This document shows, piece after piece, positions 23,057-37,013 of a DNA stretch of 64,000 bases. Source of the stretch: Excoecaria cochinchinensis (taxonomy: Eukaryota; Streptophyta; Magnoliopsida; Malpighiales; Euphorbiaceae). The first letter of the stretch is position 1. The number at the start of each line of letters is the position of its first letter. The stretch lies in assembly GCA_947683425.1 (NCBI GenBank), contig CANTUQ010000110.1, forward strand, positions 600,501 through 664,500. The letters run 5' to 3'. The notes beneath the pieces are model-generated. The model searched no databases and was not told the DNA's origin. It was given only the letters and a program-made list of their open reading frames with translations. The position numbers and the translations under genes are program-made.

Positions 23057-24714
23057 CATATCATATTACAAAAGTATCGTAGCTCAAAAGGTCGTTTACA
23101 AACTTGGTATCAAACCAACCTACAAAGGACGAACTTACATCAATAGTTTTTATTACAAAATCACTAAATTGTTACATATGCAAAAAGAAGTACAACTCAG
23201 AACTACAAAAGCTCTCTCCTAGTTGTGTCGGCCCTTCTGAAATGGATCACCCTGCTCACGGACTCCAACATCTTCCACACCTGCACGGATGAAACACCCG
23301 TGCTAAGCGAATACGCTTAGTGGGGAAAAGCACAATGAAAAACGACCACTCATAATGGACATCGATACCAATCACATGCACATGGCACATACTTAAACCA
23401 ATACTTAAACAATTCATCATATTGAAGATAATAACATTTATTACCAACCCATCAAGCATAAATTGCCAAATCAAAACTCATAATCACATACGAAGAGGAA
23501 ACCTACTTATTCAAAGTAACGGATAGCGAGTAACCCATAATCATTTGAAATGCATGGATACTTGAGGGTATCAAAATCATTCTTTTCTTTTTATATCAAA
23601 ACATTTTTGCATGGAATTTTAAATAAGATTCAAGTTAAATGGGGATCACATGGATCCAATTCAGGGACCTGATCAGGGTCCAAAACGCATACGCATGGCT
23701 GTAGCAAACTAAACTCTATAGGCATGCCTATTTATCCACTTATTGACTTTCGCAGGTCAAGCATAGCTTAACTAATTTGCATTCATATAACTCTTAAAAT
23801 TGTCTACTTATAACTATACAAGCATAACAAGACTGGAAATCAAACATTAGAGTCAAAAGAAGAAACTTGCTTTTTGAAGCCAGGAGGTGTCGCGCTCGCG
23901 ACAGAGGTAAAGATCTGCCTCAAGTCGCGGGCTTGCACGGGGACAGCAACATACCTCACTGTCATGCTCGGGATAGTCATCGCGCTCGCGACAGTGAGCG
24001 GCCGGCAGCTTCTGCCGCACTTACGACAGGAGACTGTCCAAAGATCGTGCGGCGGCTGAGCGCTCTGTCGCAATCTTGCGATAGTATCGCGCTCGCAACT
24101 AGGTCGGGATTTCTAGCCCTTATGCGGAAACTTGTAGAATTCCACTTTCAAAATTCACCCAAACCTTCAATTGGCTTCAAAACACAACCAAACAAATAGA
24201 TCATTCACAACACCTTAAACCATCTAAAACTCAACTTATAAACCAATTATCGTCATCAAATCATCCAATTTACAAGATCAAATTCCAGAATTCATCAAAC
24301 CAGCAATTTCTCATAAAATGTCATACAAACTCATGCTATAACTCAATTTCTCACCAAATTACATCTCAATTTAAAATAACCAATACCCATAGCAATTGCA
24401 CACAAATACCCATAAATCACCCCATCAATCTCACCCATAACCACAAAGCACAAAAATCACACAAAACATATCCAAACACACACAAAACCATAAATATTCC
24501 CAAACCTCAAATACGTAAACTCTAATCACGGGCTCCGCTTCCACTTGCGATTTTCTTGCCTTTGGGCTCTCTAGGAGGGATCTTTGAACAAAAACATCCA
24601 TCACAACAAGCTTAAAACTCAAACCCCAAAAATACCCAAATACTCAAATTAACTAAATTATACGAAATAAGAAAGTGAGGAAGAACAATAAGCTCTTACT
24701 TGCCTAAATCAACT

Positions 24715-24717
<3 letters not shown>

Positions 24718-24770
<53 letters not shown>
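24718..24770. repeat. (TA)n microsatellite
   Basis: An uninterrupted TA run of about 52 bp in the G LTR. ORFs reading IYIYIY across it are not genes. Confidence 0.95.
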
Positions 24771-24772
<2 letters not shown>

Positions 24773-25095
24773 CAAAACTCACCAAAATTGCAGCTAGAGG
24801 AGAAGGATTACAAGGAAGTAAAGAAGAAAAGAAGAGGAAGAGGAAGAACGGGGAAGAAGAAGGAAACGGGAAAAAGGGAAAGACAAAAAACTGATTCTTT
24901 CTCCTCTCTCCACACAAATAAACTCCCCCACTTGCCACATTGCAGCCCCCCCCATTGGAAGACTACCCCAAGACACACCCAAAACCCATCCTCATACCTA
25001 CACTCAAGCCACACCTCACTTACATACACCCTAATCTTCTACACTTTCTCACACCCAAGCAAACCCCACAAATACATAGCACTAAATTTAAATTA

Positions 25096-25232
<137 letters not shown>

Positions 25233-25301
25233 ACAATTTAACACACACACAATCACACATATATAAGGCTCAAACTACCAGGGCAGAAACGGGGCGTTAC
25301 A

Positions 25302-26760
<1,459 letters not shown>

Positions 26761-28089
26761 TGATAAATTCACAGGGTCGAATCCACAGGGATTGGTTGAG
26801 TTTTAATTTTTTAAATAACCAGAAATAAATAATAAAAGTAAAATGGAGGGTTTTGTAAATAAAGAATGAAAAATACAGAATTAAAATAATAATAAATAAA
26901 ATGCAGAAAATGAATAAAAATAAAATAAGGATGATAAATTCCAGTTAAAGGTATTCGTGGCACATGATTCAATCTACTGATCCCAGACGAAAAGGTATTC
27001 TAAAATCATCCAATGGATCAGTTATAGTCGTCAGCTTCGCGCTCTCGACCTAATCTTTCCGTATTAATGAATCAATCAAGTAAGACTGTAATTAATTCCT
27101 AGCCAACAAATAACCCTTAACACGTGCAAGAATTTAATTTATTGACAGTAGTAAGGAATAGAAAGACCTAACCTAAGCCAACCGACCTCACTCGAGACCG
27201 ATTTAGACCAAATCATGTATTTACTCAATGTAACAGCCCTTGTGAGGAAGCTACACTGATTACCACTTGTTATTAATTTTATCAAAAATTACGGATTTGA
27301 CAATCTCAATTAGCTATATGCTATTTAATTAAATGAACAATAGGCCCTTATTGTGCAAACAATAAATAACAATCGAGATGGAGTTTCCCTAAATCATAGT
27401 AAATAACATGAACACCACATAAAATTAACAAGAAAAATAAGCAAGAACAATCTCATAGTAAAGAAAAATCCTGGCTTTGAATTGAACCTTTAACTAGAAT
27501 AAAAGTTTTGCCAATCATGGACAAGAACAAAAACAAAATAAAACTAAACAAATTCTTAACACAGAGATGGAAGAACAGAGGCGACGACGGCTGCCAAAGT
27601 CACTGTTCACATTTTTCCTCTGCCCCTTTTAAAAGAAAACCTAGAAAATTTAGGTAGGTAGTTTAATCCTATCCGAATTAGGAAAATAAAATAAAAATAT
27701 TAAAAGTAATTTAATCTTCCTAAAAACACTATCTTTTATCTCCTAAATTATAGGCTAAAATTCCTTAAAAGATATCTGGAATATCCCTGGCGGCTAGGGC
27801 TTCACGCACGAAATAAATCTGATCACTTATCCAAACTGTCCTGTTTTGCCTTTAGCCTTGGGCAAGGCTAAGGATTAGATCTGCATCTTTTCTCTTATTT
27901 GCACCAAAATTGATCCCATCTTTAACCATTTCAGATCAGTCCAATTATCCACAAAATGCTTCCTTTCATCAATTAAAACCTGAAATAGTCAAAATTACAT
28001 AAACAAGGAAAAAGTTCCAAATTGACTAGAAATTAATACAGAAAAATAGGGAAAATCAAATAAAAATATGTAAAATTAAGCACTTAACA
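26761..28089 (-). repeat. Probable Athila-type LTR (solo or truncated)
   Basis: In minus orientation it opens TGTTAAGTGCTTAATTTTAC and closes with a 'ccctgtggattcgaccctg' segment and TTATCA, a pattern I associate with Athila-like gypsy LTRs. It is 1329 bp long with TG/CA ends. The flanks, AGCGA on the left and ATGCA on the right, do not match, so it is not a simple solo LTR. No primer site or polypurine tract is seen at either edge. Confidence 0.5.
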
Positions 28090-28824
28090 ATGCATGTGTG
28101 TGCATAGCTTGAATTGAAAATTATTAGATTCGTAATTACCACTGAGCATATTTAATGCTTAGTACGTAGTTTATTTGACTGTGTGTAGGTACCTAGTGGA
28201 TGTCTGTGGAGCAAGCATCCCATCAGCTTTAAGATCGGATGGGATTTCGGGATTGAAGCTAAGATAGTATGTTATTGTTATTGAAATGTATATGAATGTT
28301 CTATGCTATTGGAATAGTTAGATGTAACGATGAATATTATTGTATTGAATTAATTATATGGATTGAGATTTGAATAGATATTAAGATGTGATTGTTGTTC
28401 CCTTGAGTTGGGCTGAGTTATTGTTTGAATTGCAAGTTTTAGAGAGCTAATGTTATAGATGTTATGCTGCCCAATTTTGATCAAATGAATAGTATTAGTG
28501 GCATGTATATGTAAGAGTTTAGCATTGATGTATGTGTAACACGTGAAATGGATTATGTATATGTAATACGTTGGTATTGATTACATATTGTGTAATATGT
28601 ACATAGTGAATGTGGCAGAGTATGATTAAATGACATGATAAGTTAAATGTAATGTCTAGATTGGATTGAGTGATAATGTTAGTGACTTAAGAGTATAAAA
28701 GGATAAATGATCGTATAAGTTAAAGTTAAAAAAAAAAAATTTACCGCATTTGTCATAAGCATCGATTAGACAATAGTGCAGAGACATCCGATATCCGTAC
28801 CAGTTGTGAGTAACGGGCGTTACA
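28090..28824 (+). repeat. F 5' LTR (3' part only)
   Basis: It lacks about the first 950 bp relative to the F 3' LTR. It ends 'acgggcgttaca' and is followed by GTTAG and the primer site. Confidence 0.72.
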
Positions 28825-28829
28825 GTTAG

Positions 28830-28841
28830 TGGTATTAGAGC
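28830..28841 (+). other. F primer-binding site
   Basis: TGGTATTAGAGC differs by one base from the initiator-Met site TGGTATCAGAGC. Confidence 0.7.
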
Positions 28842-29346
28842 AAATTTAGGCGATTCTAAAATCAGAGTGGGATAAGTGATTGGATTAAGTTCATATACAT
28901 TCTAATTAAGGAAAATGATTTGAATAGTGTATAGATAGACCAGGATATTTTAGTAAGAAATCCTAGAAGTTATAGTGTTATAGTGAGCATAGTGTATAGA
29001 GATTGTCCCATTAGCGCACAAGGATGTGCTTTCTTAGCCAGTTTGATTAGGTTCTCTTTCTGTGAATTGGATGTTATCTTAAGAATGGATTGAGAATGAC
29101 ATTATTGTGGTCATGAGTGTGCTAGAATGCAAACGATCTGTAACGTAAATGTTGAAATTCTTGTTTGTGGAAAAAGATTTATGATATGTAGTGATATCGT
29201 TAGGAATGATTTGAAATGTATAATGATACAAGATAGCACACTATGACAATGACAGTTGATGCGGATTTGGGTGAATAGTATCTTTAACTATGTGATTTTG
29301 GTAAATTTCGAGGAAAAAATTGCATTTAATGGACGAAATTTAATTT

Positions 29347-29359
29347 AGTGGGGGAGAAT
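29347..29359 (+). other. F polypurine tract
   Basis: The stretch 'agtgggggagaat' lies just before the 3' LTR. It follows 'ggacgaaattt', a motif typical of the end of chromoviral internal regions. Confidence 0.7.
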
Positions 29360-30949
29360 TGTAATGCCCCCAATACCGGGTTAAGCTAGGAATAGTATTT
29401 CCCGATAGTGAATAGTGCTTCCGGAGTGAATAGTACACCCAGAGGTGAAAAATATTTTATTTGATTAATGAAAAATATAAGTCACAATTAGTCCGAATTG
29501 AAAATTTGGAGTGAAATCAATGTCATATAGGCCTCCAAAAGTCAAAAATAAGAAAAAATAGCAGTTTCGGTCCTAATAGTAACTAGGTTGACTCGGAGTT
29601 TGACCAGACCGTAGAGTATACTACGGATCTCCAAAAAATAATTTAAAAATATGGACGTACTCATATTGATGACTAGGATCATATGTTAATGAAAAATTAA
29701 ATTTTCGTGACACTGAAAAATTAGATTATTGGACTGGTGAATATTAACCGCACTGGCAAATGATTTCTGATTGACCCCAAAATATTATTGGAGTCTAATT
29801 AATATATGTTAAGAGTTATGGAGTCATTTTTATGAGGAATTGACCTTAGAAAGTAAGAAAAATATATGATTTCAGTTTGAATAGTACTCGATTTGACCGG
29901 AGTTTTGACCGAGTCTTTAAAAATAGCAAATGGTGTCCAAAATTGATGGAAATTTCCAGATAGGCTCTAAATGATATGTAAAATTTTTTTGATAGTGAAA
30001 AGGGAATTTTTTGAGAACACCAAAAATTTATTGATCGGACCAGTTTGATTGAATTGAACTTGAAACGAACTCTGGTTGGGCTAAAATTATGTGTGCAACC
30101 TAGTTTTCACATGATATGAATTTTAGAATCAAATTTGAAATGATTTGGAGTTGGGAAATGAGAAGACCATAGAAAATTTGCCAAATGGGCTTAAAAGTGT
30201 AATTGGGCTTTATAGGTTGGACCATTGGTTGGACCATTTTGGGCTACTATAAAAGCAATTGATGGTAGTGAGTGATTTAAATGAAAATAAGGAATTAGTT
30301 AAGTATAGTGTATTTTATGCATGTGTGTGCATAGTTTGATTGCAAATTATTAGATTCGTAATCACCACTCAGCATATTTAATACTCAGCACGTAGTTTAT
30401 TTGACTGCGTATAGGTACCTAGTGGAGCGTTTGTGGAGCAGGCATCCCATCAGCTTTGAGATCGGAAAGGACTTCGGGATTGAAGCTAAAATAGTATGTT
30501 ATTGTTATTGAAATGTATATGAATGTTCTATGCTATTGGAATAGTTAGATGTAACGATGAATATTATTATATTGAATTAATTATATGGATTGAGATTTGA
30601 ATAGATATTAAGATGTGATTGTTGTGCCCCTGAGTTGGGCTTAGTTATTGTTTGAATTGCAAGTTTTGGGTAGCTAATGTTATAGATGTTATGTTGCCCA
30701 ATTTTGATCAAACGAATAGTGTTAGTGGCATGTATATGTAAGAGCTTAGCATTGATGTATGTGTAACATGTTGAAATGGATTATGTATATGTCATATGTT
30801 TGTATTGATTACGTATTGTGTAATTGGACATAGTGATTGTGGCAGGATATGATTAAATGACATGATAAGTTAAATGTAATGTCTGGATTGGATTGAATGA
30901 AAATGTTAGTGACTTAAGAGTATAAAAGGATAAATGATCGTATAAGTTA
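29360..30949 (+). repeat. F 3' LTR, 3' end lost
   Basis: It opens TGTAATGCCCCCAATACC and carries the same segment as the 5' LTR copy. It stops at 30949, about 100 bp before the expected GTTACA end. Confidence 0.7.
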
Positions 30950-32341
30950 GCAAAAATCATGCAAAAATAATAATAAAAATCAATTAAATCACGTAAAATA
31001 ATAAAAATAAATATTACGTGAAAGAAATAATATTAAAATCATGCAAAAACACATATTACGTGAATATGGACCGAACAGCATCGAAAACTAGACAAAAAAG
31101 ATTAAAAAGCACAAAAGGACAAAATAGGGGGTGAGGGGTAGCCGCCCCTCACTTCCTTCCCGCCCTTCGTGCGCAGAATGTGAGAACCGTCCAGTTAACT
31201 TTTCCTTCAAATTTCAAGCCAAAATAACATTATCTCATGCAATTTTCACATATTTTCATATGTTTTCATGCAAGATATTTGAAATAACATCTAAATATAC
31301 AAATTAAAACATAAAAACAAACCAAATATCACATTTCAACAAAGCTTCAAAGTGTTCATCAATGGTGAAAAATAAAGAAGATGGAAGAATGTGTTTAAGC
31401 CAGAATCCTTTAGCCTCAGAATTATCAATCTGAAAGTGTTAAATCATGAATTTTTTTCCTTATAAAAAATCCACAAGAATCAAATTAAAAACAAAAAGAA
31501 CTCAAGCTTTCTCTCTCTAAAAACTTAAGAAATTATTTGAATGAATAAAGAAAGATTTTACAATTTCAAGAAAAGAGAATTATTTTCCCTATCTCAAGCA
31601 CTGTTCTTGGATCCAAGAGGTCAAATTCTCATGAATCCAGAAGAAGAAAATCATTTTTCGTTTCTCTCAAGAAAATCTAAAAAATCATACAATGTAGCCT
31701 CCTTTTTGTTCTCCCTCTAAATTTCTATTTATATTATTCTTAAATTAAACCTAGAGATTTTAGGAAAAGATTAGGTTGATTTAATCCAAACTTCCTATTT
31801 TTTTAAATAAAAATCCGGAATTATTCGTTAAAAATTCCGAAATCAGTGTTAGAATCCAATTCAAAATCAAATTCCTTTATTTTGGGGGCAAAAAAGCCAA
31901 CTGGACGTAGAAGGTGACAAGGGTCAGACCCCGTCAAGGGCGACCTTGCACTGCGCACGGACGAGGGGCTGCCTCACACGGCCCGTCCCTCGCAGGGGCA
32001 GGTGCATGCGCGAGGGGCGGTCTTGCACTGCGCGTACGAGAGGGGAGACTCCTTCGAACGGCCTGACCTTGCGAGGGGCAGGCATATGCACGAGGGGTTC
32101 CCTCATGCAGTTTGCCCCTGCGAGGGGCAAGAGTATGCGTGAGGGGCACCGTTGCACGCAGTTTGCCCCTTTGGGGCCGAGTACAATACGAGGGAGCGAG
32201 CACGAGGGGCGATCTGCACAATTTTTTTTTTAATGGAATTTGACAAGGAAATATCATTTACAACCTTCTTGCCTGTGAACATGCATTAATTTTTTTACTG
32301 GGTAACCCTGATCCGGACTGTCTCGGGATCCGGTGTCTACA
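30950..32341 (-). repeat. Tat-like LTR, minus orientation, 3' part lost
   Basis: On the minus strand it begins TGTAGACACCGG at 32341, the start shared by the LTRs of the gag-only element. A GC-rich block of 'cccctcgc' and 'gcgaggggca' repeats lies at about 31920-32215, and the rest is AT-rich. There is no polypurine tract beside its start (32342 onward), so it is either a 5' LTR or a solo copy. It ends against F at 30949. Confidence 0.68.
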
Positions 32342-32903
32342 ATATGCTATGACAAATAATAAAAGAAACAATATAAATACAGATGGTTAAGTGGGTAAGT
32401 AGAAGACACAGGTATAGAATGTAGATATAATGACAGAAAATAAAGGAATAGTAATATTAAAGAAATAAACGAAACAATATCACAACTGTTAATGATAATG
32501 TTAATGGAAATGAATAAATTTAGATACGGGGAGTGAGTACAGAAACAAAAGATATGGATGAATATATTTAGGCTATAGTAAAAAGAAAAAGAAGTAACTA
32601 AAACTAGTAGACATATAAATGGAACAAAAACAATATTGTTAACAATAATAGCAATGGAATTAAAAAAATGATCCTAATAATATTGGTATTGAAGTTAATA
32701 ATATTATTAATAGAATTGGCAGAATAATCAAGTTAGTGTTAGTAATAATAAATTGCATATAATAGTGATAATGACAAAGACAAATGGTTAATAATAACAA
32801 GAATAATAATAGTAGTAAAGAAAAGTTAAATAAATTGTAAACATATATAGATACTAAACTAAGTGATTAATAAATATAATAAGAGAAATAGTGTCTACAT
32901 GAT
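32342..32903. other. AT-rich flank, possibly an LTR left part
   Basis: No ORF or clear repeat is visible. After removing MITE M2 and its contents, the text joins 45118 onward, where an F-like LTR end is recognisable. This stretch may therefore be the upstream part of that LTR. Confidence 0.35.
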
Positions 32904-32911
32904 ATTAGAAC

Positions 32912-33092
32912 TAGGGATGACCATGGGGCGGGGATTCCCCGTTCCCGGTGGGGACTCAACCCAAACAGGGTGGGGAATCCCTGAATTTTTCTCTCGCGGG
33001 GGCAAGGGTGGGGAGAAAAAAATCCCCGCCCTTGAATGGGGGGCGGGAATGGGGAAGAGTTTCCCTGCCTTAAAAAAGAAAATCAATATTTT

Positions 33093-33124
<32 letters not shown>

Positions 33125-33161
33125 TATTAAACTTTTTCAGGTTGATATTCGTTGGTGTGTA
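32912..33161. mobile_element. MITE M2 (hAT type), left part
   Basis: It begins TAGGGATGACCATGGGGCGG and is preceded by ATTAGAAC (32904-32911). The same eight bases follow its other end (45110-45117). An 8-bp duplication and a TAGGG terminal inverted repeat fit the hAT superfamily. The GC-rich part gives way to an AT run. It is broken at 33161 by the gag-only element, whose GTGTA target duplication is at 33157-33161. Translated ORFs here are not genes. Confidence 0.85.
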
Positions 33162-36084
33162 TGTAGACACCGGGTCCTGAGTCAGCCTAGATCGAAGTTA
33201 TCCAATGATGATAATTGCCTTCACAGGCTTAAAAGGTTAAAAGTGATGGTTTTCTCGTCAAATTTGCATTTTAGAGTGAAAAATTAGAAAATAATAAAAA
33301 ATATTTAAAAAAATTAATTTTGAAAAATGGGGGCTTAAAATTATGGTGTTTTTAGTCAATTTAAAATTTAAAAAAAAAATAAAAAAAAAATTTCGGACCG
33401 CGAGTGTCGGGCGCGGCAGCGCGCTGGCGCCCAGCTCGCAGGCGCCAGGCGCCCAGCACGCAGACGCCCAGGCGCCCAGCGCGCTGGGCGCGATTTGGCG
33501 ACGCGCAGCGTCGCCAATGCCGCGCGTCGCTAAAGAGCGACGCGCAGCGTTGCGCGCCGCACCGTGTGCTGAGGCGCGCGATTTCCGCGCCTCTGCGTGC
33601 GGATTTCGCGCGCCTCGCCGCGTGAGTGCCCATCGCTCTATAGCGACGGGCGGTGTCCCTCTATAGCGACGGGTTCCTGGCCGTTGGTACAGGGTCTGAT
33701 GCCCTATTTCCCTCTTTTCAGCCTTTTTCCGATTTTTTCACCCAAAAATCATTTTTTTATCCCATTTTTTTGGGGTTTTTGACTTCAAATTAAATTCTAA
33801 AATATTTTTTTAGGTAATTAAATAATAAAACTTGATTTTATCATTAAAAATAAAATAATTTTGGGTTAAAATAGGTTTTTTCCTTAATTAAATTAGGGCA
33901 ACCTATTTTATTCTATAAAGAGTTTATGATGAAATCAAAAGGAGCCTCCACACATTCTTTTTAGACCTAAAATTTCCAGATTTCTTCTTCTTCTTCCACC
34001 AAAAATTCCAGATTTATTCCCCAACCAAAAATCAAAAAGAAAAATCAAATGTTTCCTTCTTTTTTCAACATCAATTCTTCTAAACATATTTTTTAGAGGA
34101 AGTTTTGTTGTTTGATTTAATTTTTGAGACAAATAGAATAATTATTTGTTCTCAAAATTGTTTTTAATCTTTTATTTTGGGTTCAATAAAACTTTTTCAT
34201 TGATTTTGTTTTGAATCTCTTTTTGATAAAAAATTGATTTTGAGACAAATAAAATAATTGTTTGTCATCAAAATCTAATTTTTATTTGATTTTCTAAAAT
34301 AAAACTTCAATCATTTTTTTTTGATATGAACAAAGTGATTGATTGTTCTTGAAATCATTTTTCTTTATTTTAATCAATAAAAACCTTTTTTGATCAAAAT
34401 CATTTCTTTAGGCAAAGGTATCAATTCTTTGTTCTTAAAGAATTTTTGATCATTTTTTTAATGTTTCTTGGAATAAAATTCCAACATTTTCATCATATTT
34501 CACTCTAATATTGTGAATCATCAAACAAAGAAATCGATCATCTTTTACCTTCACCGAATCCGAAACTCTGAGGGTAAACATTCTGGGCTTGTTCTTATTA
34601 TTTCTTTTGGTTCATATCTAATTTATTTATGTATATTATATTTTATTATTTATTTCAGATTTGTTTTATTTAATTTGTTTATATATGATTTTTATTCACA
34701 TAAATATTGATTGTTTATTATTTTTAACATGTAATTAATTTATTTCACTTTAATTCATCATTATTTTTAACATGTAATTAATAAATTCATTTTAATTGAT
34801 CTTTTTGCCATGTAAATGGTTTATATCATTTGTGAACATATTTAATTAATCATATTGTTCATTTAATTGTTTTCATCATTCTTTAATTGTTTTCATTTAT
34901 TATTCTTTTCTTTATCATTTTATATATTCTTTGATTCGTTTATCTTCATCATCATTATTTTCATCATGTGTATATTTTCATGTACTAATTAATTAACATG
35001 TTTTATTTTATTTTCATCACATCATTTAATCATTTATCACATATAATCCATGTTTCTCATTTTATTTTGGTTTGTTAATATTTTTGATTCCATTATCATT
35101 CTTTTCATATCATCTTATTTTATTTTAATTTGTTATTCATTATTTTGTATGTTTAATTGATTTAATCACTAACATTATTTTATTTGTATTTTGTTTTTAT
35201 ATCTAAACTCATTTTTCGCTTGGGCGTTTTTGCGAGCACATCGGGAGGTCCAAAAAGGCTCGTTTGGTTCACATATTTATTTTCTTTATTTGTAATATTT
35301 TATTTAATTTTGCCATATAATTTTCTTGTAAAATTATTTATTTAGGCATGCTAAAAAGAAAATCACAAAAACGTTTCTATAATTAACTTGACATTTTTTT
35401 CTAAATAAAAGGGGACCAATGTCCTAGTTTTTCATACCCAAATAAATCATCACATCAAAACTGTTTCATAATAAATATGCATGCGAGGACCAATGTTCTC
35501 ACTATTAATGAATAACCCGTTTTATGCATGTATTTCACTTTTATAAATGGGAGTTGTATTCCGCTCCTAGTGTTATTGTAATTTATTTTTAAATGCTTTA
35601 TTTTGGATTTTGCTTACATTTACCGCTTTTGATATGAATGATTGCGCCTTTAATTTAAATTGCATTGTGTGGAAAGTTGATGAAACAATGAATTCAAAAC
35701 TTAATTATAATATTAATCAAGGTATAAATAAATGAGAAGTCCCGAACCAGCTCTGGTCTTTGGGCTCAAGAGGCTAGAGGTTTACCCTCCAAGACACCTC
35801 TTGTGTCACGAGGCTTTAGCGTTAATCCTAGGCTCCTTAGGGCGAGAGGTTTACCTTCCCCCTTTGGCTGGCCCAAAATGGATACTAAGCGCAGTCTTAG
35901 GCTCTCCGAGGCGAGAGAAACTTTCCCAATGTTCTATTGGGTGGCAACTCCATGAAACCTCCTTGTTGCCCAACATAGACGTACTTGCGATTTATCGCAA
36001 GCTGCCAACGGACCCACAAATGCCCCGATCGCCCACGTGTGGGCGGTCAGAATGGGCGGCCGCGGGGATCCGGCGCGCGTCACA
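33162..36084 (+). repeat. Gag-only element 5' LTR (2923 bp)
   Basis: It opens TGTAGACACCGGGTCC and ends GCGCGTCACA. It contains a GC-rich block (about 33395-33690) with 'ggcgcccagc' repeats and a 'cgctctatagcgacgg' hairpin, then a 2-kb AT-rich body, then the shared 'caaggtataaataaatgag' to 'ctccatgaaacctcc' end segment. Confidence 0.9.
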
Positions 36085-36085
36085 G

Positions 36086-36104
36086 TGGCGACTCCACTGG
36101 GGAC
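36086..36104 (+). other. Gag-only element primer-binding site
   Basis: TGGCGACTCCACTGGGGAC starts two bases after the LTR. This form is typical of Tat/Ogre elements, whose primer is tRNA-Arg. Confidence 0.8.
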
Positions 36105-36890
36105 ATACTCGAGACTTCGATTCGAAAGTACCTTGATTAAAAATCATAATTGAGTTTTAATTTAAAAATTTCATCTTCTTTCAAAACTGCATTCGCATAT
36201 CATTAGAGCCTTAGAATATGCTAGTTTGGTCCCTCTTTTAGCCCCGGTGCGTTCCCGAAGCATAACCCTATTTTCACTCAATTTAGGGAAGTGTTAAGGA
36301 TAATCACCAGCCCAAGCCTCGTACCATCAAGGTATATCAAATGGTGACCCGATCGATCGTTACGCTCGTGATGAGCTAGACCCGTCGGCAGGGATCATGC
36401 TTGGGTAGCCCTAAAGTAACACCACCCTTTGACCAAAGCTCATGTAATGGCAATAGATACTTCCCTTAGGTGATATGAACCGTAATACCTTGCTTGCTAT
36501 ATGGATTATTTTGTATTGGACAAACCCAAATAATCTGATTGGTCACCTAATTAAAGGCTTTCATGCCCCGATAGGCCCAGATGACTTATTGGGATTGCCT
36601 AAATACATAACGATCATAACCCATCCGCTTGCACATTAGATAAGAGATGTTATGATGCCGGTTTTCCACCGAGCACCATACGCATCCATTGGGTTCCCCG
36701 CTAACCCATGGATTAAGCCCACCTAGGAAAAAGACCGCATTACCTCGTGTGTGGGAGTAATAAGGTTGGAAGGCTTTACTTGCTTGCATGTGATTGTAAA
36801 TGTTGCATAGCTCACTATCATGCATTGTATATGTCATTCATGCATCATCCTAACAATCTAATTTTTTTAGCCATCATAGATTCATCTAAG
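36105..36890 (+). other. Leader of the gag-only element
   Basis: About 0.8 kb of untranslated leader. Only short unsupported ORFs occur. Confidence 0.6.
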
Positions 36891-37013
36891 TGGACTAGAG
36901 GTTCCGACGGTCGGTTAGTAAGGACAAATCTGCTCTTTGAGTTGCCGGAACTAGTGTCTGACTGGGATTCTGAGTCATCCTCATCAATCAGTGAAGCCTC
37001 TGTAGAACCACCA

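Larger units (their letters stand above)
28090..30949 (+). mobile_element. F: non-autonomous gypsy element with 535-bp core
   Basis: A truncated 5' LTR (28090-28824, ends GTTACA) is followed by a primer site. A 535-bp interior (28825-29359) without coding follows, then a polypurine tract and a 3' LTR (29360-30949, opens TGTAATGCCCC). The two LTRs align across the 'gtgtgtgcatag' to 'gatcgtataagtta' segment (28092-28727 and 30318-30949), with many differences, so the element is older than C or L. The 3' LTR is cut at 30949 by another LTR. Both priming sites survive without genes, the hallmark of LARD/TRIM-like derivatives. Confidence 0.7.

Noticed and set aside
31924..32257. Overlapping ORFs in the GC-rich block near 32000
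   Set aside because: They lie in an LTR GC block with 'gcgaggggca' repeats and are open on both strands.
33343..33782. Ala/Arg-rich ORFs in the gag-only element LTRs (also 42078-42436)
   Set aside because: They are frames through the GC block, with no domain and without similarity between frames.
35732..36136. ORF repeated at 44346-44606 with MRSPEPALVFGLKRLEV
   Set aside because: It lies in the terminal segment of Tat-like LTRs and recurs with the LTR, not as an independent gene.
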